Assembly (NCBI GenBank): GCA_963991775.1
Contig: CAXDRM010000067.1
Span: forward strand, 1-7,881
Direction of reading: 5' to 3'
DNA: 7,881 nucleotides
Source of the DNA: CAXDRM01 sp963991775
GTDB lineage: Bacteria; Pseudomonadota; Alphaproteobacteria; Rickettsiales; JABIRX01
Part shown: piece after piece, positions 1-6,992 of the stretch
Layout of the letters: each line of letters starts with the position of its first letter
Numbering within the stretch: the first letter of the stretch is position 1
Position numbers and translations under genes: made by a program
Notes under the pieces: generated by a model
Told to the model about the DNA's origin: nothing
Database searches by the model: none
What the model saw: the letters and a program-made list of their open reading frames with translations, nothing else

Positions 1-1622
1 ACAAAAGCAGCAAATAAAGGATGAGCCTTAAAAGGACGAGTCTTAAACTCAGGATGAAACTGCACAGCAATAAAAAATCTATGTTCAGCTAGCTCTATAA
101 TTTCTGGCAAATTATTAGCTGGAGACACACCGGAAAAAACTAAACCTGCGGCTTCTAACTTAGCTTTATAATTAATATTTACCTCATAGCGATGACGATG
201 TCTTTCAGAAATCTCATCAGCATCTGCATAAATTTCTGCAGCTTTACTACCTTTAATTAACCTGCAAGGATAAGCACCTAAACGCATTGTGCCCCCTAAA
301 TCTGATTCTTCAGAACGGTTGATAATTTTATTATCTTGCGCCCATTCAGTCATTAAACCTATAAGCGGTTCTGTAGTTTGCAACTCAGAAAATTCTGAAG
401 AATAAGCCTCTGTTAAACCAAGCACATTTTTAGCAAATTCAAGCACAGCCATTTGCATGCCTAAACAAATACCTAAAAATGGAATATTATTTTCACGCGC
501 ATATTTTATAGCAGCAATCTTACCTTCTATACCATCTTGACCAAAACCACCTGGCACTAAAATTGCTGCGGAATCTTTAAGCTGCTCTTTAATATTTTGT
601 GGCTCACGTGCATTAACCCAATTAATCTCAATCTTTACACCATGCGCAAAACCAGCATGATCAAGTGCCTCTGTTAAAGATTTATATGATTCTTTTAAGT
701 TAGTATATTTACCAATAATAGCAATTTTGACCGAAGCAGAAAGATTTTTAATTTGCTCTTCTAAATTCTGCCAAATAGCAAGATTAGCCTTAGGATAATC
801 ACTAATAGCAAAATGCTCTAAAACCCTACGATCAATATATTGTCTACGCAATTCAAGCGGCGCAAAATAAATTGATTTTACATCTATAGCTTCAATCACA
901 TTTGTCTCAGCTACATTACAAAATAAAGCGATTTTTTTGCGATCATCGCTACTAATACTATGCTCAGTACGGCAAACTAATAAATCTGGTTGAATACCTA
1001 TTGAACGTAACTCTTTAACAGAATGTTGGGTTGGCTTAGTTTTAAGCTCTTTAGCAGCACTCACATAAGGCACTAAAGTAACATGAATAAATAATGATTT
1101 AGCAATAGCTACCTCATTACGTACTTGCCTAATTGCTTCAAAAAACGGTAAGCCCTCTATATCACCTACTGTACCACCAATCTCATAAATAATAAAATCT
1201 TCATCAGTAATATCACTATAGATAAATTCTTTTATTAAATCAGTAACATGGGGAATAACCTGTACAGTACCACCCAGATAATCTCCTTTACGCTCTTTAC
1301 GTAATAATTCTGAATAGATTTTACCCGAAGTAACATTATCAGCTTTTTTTGCAGCAGAATCTGTAAATCTTTCATAATGACCTAAATCAAGATCAGTCTC
1401 TGCTCCATCATCTGTAACAAAAACCTCACCGTGCTGAATAGGACTCATCGTACCAGGATCAACATTTAGATATGGATCTAACTTTCTGATTCTGACTTTG
1501 TAATTATGTGATTTTAAAAGAGCGGCTAGCGATGCAGCGCAGATACCTTTCCCTAATGAGGAAACTACTCCTCCTGTAATAAAAATAAATTTAGTCTTAC
1601 TCGGCAAGTGGGACTGTGGCAT
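1..1622 (-). CDS. pyrG: CTP synthase (glutamine-hydrolysing), C-terminus cut by window edge
   Basis: This enzyme makes CTP from UTP, ATP and glutamine in the cytoplasm, the last step of de novo pyrimidine nucleotide synthesis. I translated 540 uninterrupted codons. The N-terminal synthase domain opens with the P-loop TGGVVSSLGKG near residues 16-26, followed by LDPYLNVDPGTMSPIQHGEV and later YEIGGTVGDIEG. The C-terminal class I glutaminase domain has PGGFGQ, the nucleophile Cys386 in GICLGMQ, and the His523-Pro-Glu525 of the catalytic triad in VQFHPEFKTRPF. The family is about 535-550 residues, so only a few residues and the stop are missing. The ATG at 1622 is the only ATG start, because an in-frame TAG lies seven codons upstream; a TTG at 1607 is a possible alternative. 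The start lies inside the end of secG, which suggests co-transcription and coupled translation. No Shine-Dalgarno sequence is visible. Confidence 0.98.
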   Translation of the reverse strand, partial: MPQSHLPSKTKFIFITGGVVSSLGKGICAASLAALLKSHNYKVRIRKLDPYLNVDPGTMSPIQHGEVFVTDDGAETDLDLGHYERFTDSAAKKADNVTSGKIYSELLRKERKGDYLGGTVQVIPHVTDLIKEFIYSDITDEDFIIYEIGGTVGDIEGLPFFEAIRQVRNEVAIAKSLFIHVTLVPYVSAAKELKTKPTQHSVKELRSIGIQPDLLVCRTEHSISSDDRKKIALFCNVAETNVIEAIDVKSIYFAPLELRRQYIDRRVLEHFAISDYPKANLAIWQNLEEQIKNLSASVKIAIIGKYTNLKESYKSLTEALDHAGFAHGVKIEINWVNAREPQNIKEQLKDSAAILVPGGFGQDGIEGKIAAIKYARENNIPFLGICLGMQMAVLEFAKNVLGLTEAYSSEFSELQTTEPLIGLMTEWAQDNKIINRSEESDLGGTMRLGAYPCRLIKGSKAAEIYADADEISERHRHRYEVNINYKAKLEAAGLVFSGVSPANNLPEIIELAEHRFFIAVQFHPEFKTRPFKAHPLFAAF

Positions 1623-1914
1623 TAGATTCGCTGTTATTTTCTAGAATATCATCAACTATAGAATTTTTTGCTTCAGATAATTTATTCGCAACTATACCAA
1701 TAAATAAAGTATTAAGCATGAAAAGCACGGCCAAAATCATGGTACTGCGCGAGAGTAAATTAGCTGTAGCACGCGCACTCATAAAATTACCTCCGCCGCT
1801 ATAAGTTGATACTAAACCATCACCACCTGTACTAGGTTGCAACAATACTAGCACCACAATTAAAATTGCTAAAATTATATGTATAATAAGTAATATGCTT
1901 TGTAACGCTTCCAT
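1597..1914 (-). CDS. secG: Preprotein translocase subunit SecG
   Basis: SecG is the small inner-membrane subunit of the SecYEG channel and assists SecA-driven protein export. The 105-residue protein has the family layout. A first hydrophobic segment spans about residues 6-25. A cytoplasmic loop follows with LLQPSTGGDG and a glycine cluster (SGGGNFMSARATANLLSR), and a second membrane segment covers about 57-77. The tail is acidic and serine/asparagine-rich and of low conservation, as is usual for the family. The gene lies between tpiA and pyrG, its typical position in Alphaproteobacteria, and its last 26 bases overlap the start of pyrG in another frame. There is no clear ribosome binding site before the ATG. 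The call rests on topology, the glycine-rich loop and synteny. Confidence 0.95.
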   Translation of the reverse strand: MEALQSILLIIHIILAILIVVLVLLQPSTGGDGLVSTYSGGGNFMSARATANLLSRSTMILAVLFMLNTLFIGIVANKLSEAKNSIVDDILENNSESNATVPLAE

Positions 1915-1949
1915 CGTTTAAAAACTGATTTATTTCAAAGTGCTATCTT

Positions 1950-2702
1950 TTACCCTAAAGATTTCATTATTGCAAAGAAATCCTGCGCTTTAAGACTAGC
2001 TGAACCTACTAAATATCCAGAAAGATCAACTAAAGCGCTAAATTCCTTACAATTTCCTGCATTTACCGAACCACCATAAAGCAATGGAACCTGGTCAATA
2101 TCTAGTTCTGGCGCCAATTCTCTTAAGGCAATTTTCAACTGAGCAAATACCTCAGCTACATCTGCTACAGCTGGAACCTTACCAGTACCTATAGCCCAAA
2201 TTGGCTCATAAGCTACAATAAAATTTTGTTGCAAACAATCTAATGCTAAAGATGCTTTAAGCTGCTCTTTTAAAAACCCTAAAAAATCTTCATGTTCACG
2301 CTGTGCTAAACTTTCACCTATACAAATTATGGGAGTTAAACCATTTCTAATAGCTGCTTGATGCTTTTTAGCAATTAATTGATCAGTCTCAGCATAGGCA
2401 GCTCTACGCTCTGAATGGCCAATAATCACATATTCAGCAGCAAAATCTTTGATTAAACTTGCACTTAAATCACCAGTAAAAGCACCTTTATCTTCTGCGT
2501 GACAATCTTGGGCACCTAAATAAAAATTAGGCTGAGCTAATTGAGTTTTAACTGTAGAGAGTAACGGACCAGGCACACAAAAAACTGTATCAATTTGCTG
2601 ATAATCAGCTAGTTGAAACTGCTCAAATTCAGCAAAGAAATTTGCCGCAAAATTTTGATCACCATTCATCTTCCAATTAGCTGCGAGAATTTTTTTTACC
2701 AT
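1950..2702 (-). CDS. tpiA: Triosephosphate isomerase
   Basis: This enzyme interconverts dihydroxyacetone phosphate and glyceraldehyde 3-phosphate in glycolysis and gluconeogenesis. The 250-residue protein is full length for this TIM-barrel family. Substrate-binding Asn9 and Lys11 sit in AANWKMNG, the electrophile His96 in IIGHSERR, and the catalytic base Glu166 in AYEPIWAIGTGK, which also contains flexible loop 6. The phosphate-binding segment is LLYGGSVNAGN (about 207-217), and the end reads LVGSASLKAQDF. All key residues are present, so it should be active. The ATG at 2702 leaves the expected short lead before AANWKMN. A weak AAGGG lies rather far upstream. It is the first gene of the leftward unit tpiA-secG-pyrG and diverges from ppiD. 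Confidence 0.98.
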   Translation of the reverse strand: MVKKILAANWKMNGDQNFAANFFAEFEQFQLADYQQIDTVFCVPGPLLSTVKTQLAQPNFYLGAQDCHAEDKGAFTGDLSASLIKDFAAEYVIIGHSERRAAYAETDQLIAKKHQAAIRNGLTPIICIGESLAQREHEDFLGFLKEQLKASLALDCLQQNFIVAYEPIWAIGTGKVPAVADVAEVFAQLKIALRELAPELDIDQVPLLYGGSVNAGNCKEFSALVDLSGYLVGSASLKAQDFFAIMKSLG

Positions 2703-2717
2703 AGTTTATTATGACCC

Positions 2718-2746
2718 TTGCTATTACCTGATATTGAAGCTAAAAA
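2718..2746 (+). promoter_or_regulatory. Candidate sigma70-type promoter for ppiD-trpE-dac-obg
   Basis: TTGCTA (2718-2723) and TAAAAA (2741-2746) are separated by 17 bases, each matching four of six consensus positions. The leader before the ppiD ATG would be about 65 bases. It lies back to back with the candidate minus-strand promoter and the -10 elements nearly touch, so the two could interfere. Weak match in A+T-rich sequence; no operator or attenuator structure was recognised. Confidence 0.25.
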
Positions 2747-2774
2747 TAAACTGTCTTTAGATCAATCATCTCAA
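2745..2774 (-). promoter_or_regulatory. Candidate sigma70-type promoter for tpiA-secG-pyrG
   Basis: Read on the minus strand, TTGAGA (2769-2774, five of six matches to the -35 consensus) is followed by 18 bases and then TTTATT (2745-2750, four of six matches to the -10). This would give a leader of roughly 35-40 bases before the tpiA ATG. It lies in the only intergenic gap available to this gene set. In such A+T-rich DNA, chance matches are frequent, so this is a suggestion from pattern only. Confidence 0.3.
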
Positions 2775-2816
2775 AGACAAATTTACATAACAGCAATTAC
2801 AAAAAAAAATCACAAA

Positions 2817-4679
2817 ATGCTAGATAAAATTAGACATTTTTCTCAAGGCTTTGTTACTAAAATCATTATTAGCCTAATCATCTTAAGTTTTTTATTTATA
2901 GGTGTTGGTGATTTTTTTCAAAGTCGCTTAGGCAGACATGTTGCTAAAATCGGCGATCAAAAAATCTCAGAATTTCAACTAAGCAATAAAATTGAGCAAT
3001 TACAACGTAATCCTAATTACCAAAATATGGATGCTGAGACTTTGCGTTTGGTGGCCCTCAGAAATATCGTTAATGAAACTATCCTCGAATTAGAAGCAGA
3101 AAATCTAGGCATCATCATTAGTAATGATACTGCTTTTGATGTATTGCTAAATATTCCTGATTTTCAAAATGAGTTAGGCGAATTTGATCAAACTCGTTTC
3201 AAAAATTTTTTATTAAATCAAAATCTTAGCGAACAAGATATTTTTAATAATCTGCAAAAATCAGTAGCACGTGATTTAGTACAAAATACTGTTAATCTCA
3301 GCTCTTTTACTTTCCCAGAATATTTTGCTGCTCAATTAACTGATCTTTTCCAAGTCAGAGATATCACCCTACTTAAATATCAATTGCCAAAAAATTATAA
3401 TTATATTGCTAATCCACAAGAATCTGAATTAGTAGATTTTTATGAGCAAAATAAAGCAGATTATTTTATCCCTGAAAAAAGAATCACCAAAATTATCGAT
3501 TTCACCTGTAAAGGCTATAGCAATAAAATAAATAATAATTTTAGCCAAAGCGAGTTACGCTCTTATTATGATGCACATCTTAATGAGTTTTCGACGCCTG
3601 AAGAACGCGAGATCTTACAAATCTTAGTAAAAGATGAGGCAGCTAGCCAAACAGCTTACCAAAAGCTAGAAGCTGGAGCAGATTTTGAACAGCTCGCTAC
3701 TGATTTAGATATTAACCAAGCTGATCTTAATTTAGGTAAACAGCAAAAAGAAAATATCTTTGCTGATTTTGCTAAAGTAATTTTTACTTTAGATGAGCAA
3801 GAATATAGCAAACCTGTACAAGGACCTTTTGGCTGGCATATTTTTAAAGTAGAAAAAATCTATCCAAGCAAGGCGCAAAATTTTGCAGCGGTAAAAACAC
3901 AAATCAAAAACTTGCTCACTAAAGAACAAGCTTGTAGCAAAGCTCGCAAAGATTTTGATCAGGCCGAATTATCTATCGACCAAATCAGAGATATTGCCGA
4001 ATTAAATAATAGCTATAATGCTCCTAATTTAACTATTGAAGTTACTGCAGATAGTGATTTAAGCAACATACTTCCTGCGGCCCAAGCGCAAGAGCTTAAA
4101 GAAGAAATCTTAAGTACTAACAAGCAAAATTTTATCATTAGTAAATTTTTTGATAGTGAAAATGCGGTTATTTATCAAATTGATAATATTGTGGCAGCAC
4201 GTCATTACACTATTGATGAAATAAAAGGAAAGATCAGTGATAGCTGGAAAGCAGCACAACATAAAGATAAACATTCCGAAACTTTCACAAAAATTCATAA
4301 TCTGCTTGCAGATTCTACTAACCAAAGAAAAACCATTAAACAATTTGTGAATAAATATAATAATCTAACTGTCAAAAAAATTGATTTAGATCGTAATAAT
4401 CTTGAATATCCACGTGAATTTATCACTGACATTTTTCAGCTCAAAGAATCTGGACAAATTAGCAAAATCTTTTTTGCCGCAGATGAGCAGTTTTTTTACA
4501 GCGCTATTTTTAATGATAAAAGAAATAATAATCCTGGCTTTGCTGAACAAGAAATAGTCAAAGATCAGCTACGCGGTTTTTATACACAATATCTAAATCA
4601 AGAGCTTTATGTTAATTATTTAGATTATCTGCTTAAGCAAAATCAGGTTGAAATTAGAAGTCAAAATGCAGCTGAATAA
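2817..4679 (+). CDS. ppiD: Membrane-anchored periplasmic chaperone, PpiD/SurA-like peptidyl-prolyl isomerase
   Basis: PpiD proteins are tethered to the inner membrane beside the Sec channel and help exported proteins fold. The 620-residue product has a short cytoplasmic start, one membrane anchor at about residues 12-31, and a long periplasmic part. This consists of a SurA-like N-terminal chaperone region (about 40-250), one parvulin-type rotamase domain (about 262-350, ending in VQGPFGWHIFKVEKIYP), and a C-terminal helical region. Length and layout fit alphaproteobacterial PpiD. The usual first rotamase histidine position appears to be Gln268 (REILQILV), so isomerase activity is doubtful and a chaperone role is more likely. 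I chose the ATG at 2817 because it puts the anchor at the N-terminus; an in-frame TTG at 2718 would add 33 polar residues and overlap the candidate promoter. No Shine-Dalgarno sequence precedes the ATG. The end overlaps trpE by 14 bases. Confidence 0.92.
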   Translation: MLDKIRHFSQGFVTKIIISLIILSFLFIGVGDFFQSRLGRHVAKIGDQKISEFQLSNKIEQLQRNPNYQNMDAETLRLVALRNIVNETILELEAENLGIIISNDTAFDVLLNIPDFQNELGEFDQTRFKNFLLNQNLSEQDIFNNLQKSVARDLVQNTVNLSSFTFPEYFAAQLTDLFQVRDITLLKYQLPKNYNYIANPQESELVDFYEQNKADYFIPEKRITKIIDFTCKGYSNKINNNFSQSELRSYYDAHLNEFSTPEEREILQILVKDEAASQTAYQKLEAGADFEQLATDLDINQADLNLGKQQKENIFADFAKVIFTLDEQEYSKPVQGPFGWHIFKVEKIYPSKAQNFAAVKTQIKNLLTKEQACSKARKDFDQAELSIDQIRDIAELNNSYNAPNLTIEVTADSDLSNILPAAQAQELKEEILSTNKQNFIISKFFDSENAVIYQIDNIVAARHYTIDEIKGKISDSWKAAQHKDKHSETFTKIHNLLADSTNQRKTIKQFVNKYNNLTVKKIDLDRNNLEYPREFITDIFQLKESGQISKIFFAADEQFFYSAIFNDKRNNNPGFAEQEIVKDQLRGFYTQYLNQELYVNYLDYLLKQNQVEIRSQNAAE

Positions 4680-6153
4680 TCTTCAAGAATTTTGCCAATA
4701 TTATCAGCAAGGTAAAAATTTCATTATTACTAGAGAGCTGAATGCTGATCTAGAAACTCCTGTAGCACTTTATAAAAAACTCGTAAAATTATCACCCTAT
4801 TCTCTACTATTTGAATCAGCAGAAAAAGATAAACATAAGGGCCGCTATTCTGCTATTGCCTTAAAACCAGATTTAATTTGGGAGTGCAAAGATTTTACAG
4901 TTACGATAAAAAATCAAACTAAGCAGCTTAGCCAAGCTAAACTTGCTGCTCCTGAAATTAAAAAATCTCTTGAAGATTTTATTAGCAAAGCCAAGCTTAA
5001 TGAAGACGAAAAATTACCCGCAATTGCTAGCGGTATTTTTGGTTATATGTCTTATGATATGGTCAAATATTTTGACGATATTAACTTACCTGAACATGAT
5101 GAGATAGATATTGCCGATGCGATTTTTATCCGCCCTACTATTCTTTTAGTTTGCGATAATTTAACTGACTCTCTAACTATTTGTTTACCAATTTGGTATG
5201 ATAAACAAAATGAGGCAGCCGATATCTTTCAGCAAAAGCAAACAGAATTAGCTGAGATTTGCACCTTACTAAGCAAAGCTGCTAGCTGCTCTAAAGCTGA
5301 TACAGACGCAGCTGATGTTGAATTTAGCAGCAACTATACTGAAGCAGAATTTTGTCAAAAAGTTGAATTAGCTAAACAATATATTAAAGCAGGTGATGTG
5401 TTTCAGGTTTTACCTTCACGACGCTTTAAAGCTAAATTTGCTACAGAAGGTCTAGCACTTTATCGAGCTTTGCGTAAGCTTAACCCTTCACCATTTTTAT
5501 TTTACCTACATTTTAAAGATTTTGAAATTATTGGCTCTAGCCCTGAAATTATGGTACGTGTTGCTCAAGATGAAGTAACTATCCGCCCTTTAGCGGGCAC
5601 ACGCAAAAGAGGCTTAAATGAAGCAGAAGATCAAGCATTGGCTGAAGATTTATTAGCAGATCAAAAAGAAGTAGCTGAACATTTAATGCTGATTGATTTA
5701 GGTCGCAATGATGTAGGTCGTGTTTCAGCAGAAAATTCTGTTAAAGTGACCAAATATATGGAGATCGAATATTACTCGCATGTGATGCATATTAGCTCTA
5801 CTGTTACTGGTCAATTAGCTGCAGATAAATCATGTTTAGATAGTTTAATTGCTGGCTTCCCAGCAGGCACAGTATCTGGCGCACCTAAAATTAGAGCTAT
5901 GGAAATTATCAGTGAACTTGAAACAGTAAGACGTAGTTTTTATTCTGGCTGTGTAGGCTATTTTTCTTTGCATCAAAAACATATGGATATGGCTATAATG
6001 CTGCGTACCTCTTTAATTAAGGATGGTTATCTTTATGGTCAATCAGGTGCAGGTATCGTACATGATTCTGTGCCGCAAAGCGAATTTGAAGAAACTGAAA
6101 ATAAATTTCGTATTATCAGAAAAGCAGCTGAGCTTGCAAAACAATTTTCATGA
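4666..6153 (+). CDS. trpE: Anthranilate synthase component I
   Basis: TrpE converts chorismate to anthranilate, the first committed step of tryptophan synthesis, using ammonia delivered by the glutaminase partner TrpG. The 495-residue protein has the N-terminal region (about 22-195) with LLFESAEKDKHKGRYSAIA, the zone where tryptophan feedback binding occurs in the family. The chorismate-binding domain follows, with SSPE (291-294), PLAGTRKRG (308-316), LIDLGRND (about 342-349), FPAGTVSGAPK (398-408) and GQSGAGIVHDS (458-468). The Ala in PLAGT is typical of anthranilate synthase; PabB enzymes commonly carry Lys there, so TrpE is preferred over PabB. The ATG at 4666 has a weak AGAAG six bases upstream; a TTG at 4648 would add six residues and a longer overlap. 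There is no fused glutaminase domain and trpG does not follow. The stop overlaps the next start (ATGA). Confidence 0.96.
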   Translation: MQLNNLQEFCQYYQQGKNFIITRELNADLETPVALYKKLVKLSPYSLLFESAEKDKHKGRYSAIALKPDLIWECKDFTVTIKNQTKQLSQAKLAAPEIKKSLEDFISKAKLNEDEKLPAIASGIFGYMSYDMVKYFDDINLPEHDEIDIADAIFIRPTILLVCDNLTDSLTICLPIWYDKQNEAADIFQQKQTELAEICTLLSKAASCSKADTDAADVEFSSNYTEAEFCQKVELAKQYIKAGDVFQVLPSRRFKAKFATEGLALYRALRKLNPSPFLFYLHFKDFEIIGSSPEIMVRVAQDEVTIRPLAGTRKRGLNEAEDQALAEDLLADQKEVAEHLMLIDLGRNDVGRVSAENSVKVTKYMEIEYYSHVMHISSTVTGQLAADKSCLDSLIAGFPAGTVSGAPKIRAMEIISELETVRRSFYSGCVGYFSLHQKHMDMAIMLRTSLIKDGYLYGQSGAGIVHDSVPQSEFEETENKFRIIRKAAELAKQFS

Positions 6154-6992
6154 AATTTCTCTTAATAATTTTTCTATTGTTAAAAACCTTACCTAGTCTT
6201 GCCTATTCCGAGGTAGTAATGACTGAGCAAGGAGAGATCTTACATAGCTATAATGCTGAAACCAGAATATTTCCTGCTTCATTGCGCAAATTAATGACTA
6301 TTTATTTTACCTTTGAAGCTTTGCAAGAAGGACGCTTAGCATTTAAACAAAAACTATTTACTACTAAAAGAGCTGCTAGCCAAAGTAGAATTAATCTAGG
6401 TTTAAAATATGGCGATTTAATTGCAGTAGAAAAAGCTCTTGATGGGGTAATTCAAAAATATGCTAATGATGCTACTATAGTTTTAGAAGAATTTTTTGCT
6501 CCTAACCGTTGGATTTACACCGAAATGCTTAACCAAAGAGCTTTGCAGCTAGGACTTTATAATACAAATTTTGGTGATAATTATAGTGGTAATTTTGGTA
6601 ATCGTGGTGGCAAATATACTACTTTGATTGATATGGCTAAATTTGCTTTTATTATTAAGAATGATTTCCCAATATTTTTTGATTTATTTGCCAAGACCGA
6701 GTTTAAATTTAATGGTACCAAATTTTTCTCTCGTAATAACATCCTAAAAAAGACAGCTTTTGCCACAGGATTAAAAGATGGCTATAGTAAAGAATCTGGC
6801 TATTATATGATTACTACTGCTCATTATAATGATAAATATTTAGCCATTGGTATTGCTGGTGCAGATCGTCCTGGTCGAGCTGAAGCGCAGATGATCAAAT
6901 TAATTGAAAGATTTTTACGTAATGCTCCTAATGATATTACAGAATATGCTGAGGAGATGTCTAAAAAACCTTTTCCTTGGATTAAAAAATGA
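6150..6992 (+). CDS. D-alanyl-D-alanine carboxypeptidase homologue (peptidase S11) with altered active-site motifs
   Basis: Members of this family trim the terminal D-alanine from peptidoglycan stem peptides in the periplasm. The 280-residue protein starts with a likely signal peptide (hydrophobic 3-18, possible cleavage after about residue 18-20). The nucleophile motif is intact: Ser44-Leu-Arg-Lys47 in FPASLRKLMT. The second motif, usually Ser-x-Asn, reads Tyr104-Ala-Asn106 followed by DA, as in the normal SxNDA context. The third, usually Lys-Thr-Gly, reads Lys209-Asp-Gly211 in TGLKDGYSKESGYY. Activity is therefore uncertain: altered substrate, altered mechanism or a non-catalytic role are all possible. 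The protein ends soon after the catalytic domain, without the C-terminal beta domain and amphipathic anchor seen in PBP5, so it is probably soluble or loosely attached. It overlaps trpE and obg by four bases each (ATGA), with no visible Shine-Dalgarno sequence, suggesting translational coupling. Confidence 0.88.
   Translation: MKFLLIIFLLLKTLPSLAYSEVVMTEQGEILHSYNAETRIFPASLRKLMTIYFTFEALQEGRLAFKQKLFTTKRAASQSRINLGLKYGDLIAVEKALDGVIQKYANDATIVLEEFFAPNRWIYTEMLNQRALQLGLYNTNFGDNYSGNFGNRGGKYTTLIDMAKFAFIIKNDFPIFFDLFAKTEFKFNGTKFFSRNNILKKTAFATGLKDGYSKESGYYMITTAHYNDKYLAIGIAGADRPGRAEAQMIKLIERFLRNAPNDITEYAEEMSKKPFPWIKK

Noticed and set aside
1616..1804. Plus-strand open frame opposite secG
   Set aside because: It mirrors the secG coding sequence and has no family features.
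2690..2697. Run of eight A residues (minus strand) in the first codons of tpiA as a phase-variable tract
   Set aside because: Such runs are expected in Lys codons of A+T-rich genes, and tpiA is a housekeeping gene with no reason for phase variation.
2711..2731. Six-codon open frame (MTLAIT) in the divergent gap, possible leader peptide
   Set aside because: It has no tryptophan or other repeated regulatory codons, no ribosome binding site and no attenuator-like hairpin following it. Such short frames occur by chance.
2801..2809. Run of nine A residues upstream of ppiD as a slippage switch
   Set aside because: It lies outside the chosen coding region, so length changes would not alter the frame; it is probably just part of an A-rich leader.
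2718..2816. A 33-residue N-terminal extension of PpiD from an in-frame TTG
   Set aside because: The extension is polar and has no family counterpart, it would push the membrane anchor away from the N-terminus, and it lies across the likely promoter region. The ATG at 2817 gives a normal PpiD start.
4110..4343. Antisense open frame of 77 codons opposite ppiD
   Set aside because: It lies wholly within a well-supported gene, has no recognisable domain and no start signal. It is best explained as a by-product of the ppiD codons.
4648..4665. A six-residue extension of TrpE from a TTG
   Set aside because: The ATG at 4666 has a better placed AGAAG upstream and a shorter overlap with ppiD. The extra residues add nothing recognisable.
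4600..4680. A search for a tryptophan attenuator or leader just before trpE
   Set aside because: trpE starts inside the ppiD coding end, there is no space for a leader peptide, and no run of Trp codons or terminator hairpin with a T tract is present.
6581..6766. Antisense open frame of 61 codons opposite the carboxypeptidase gene
   Set aside because: It has no independent support and mirrors the real gene.
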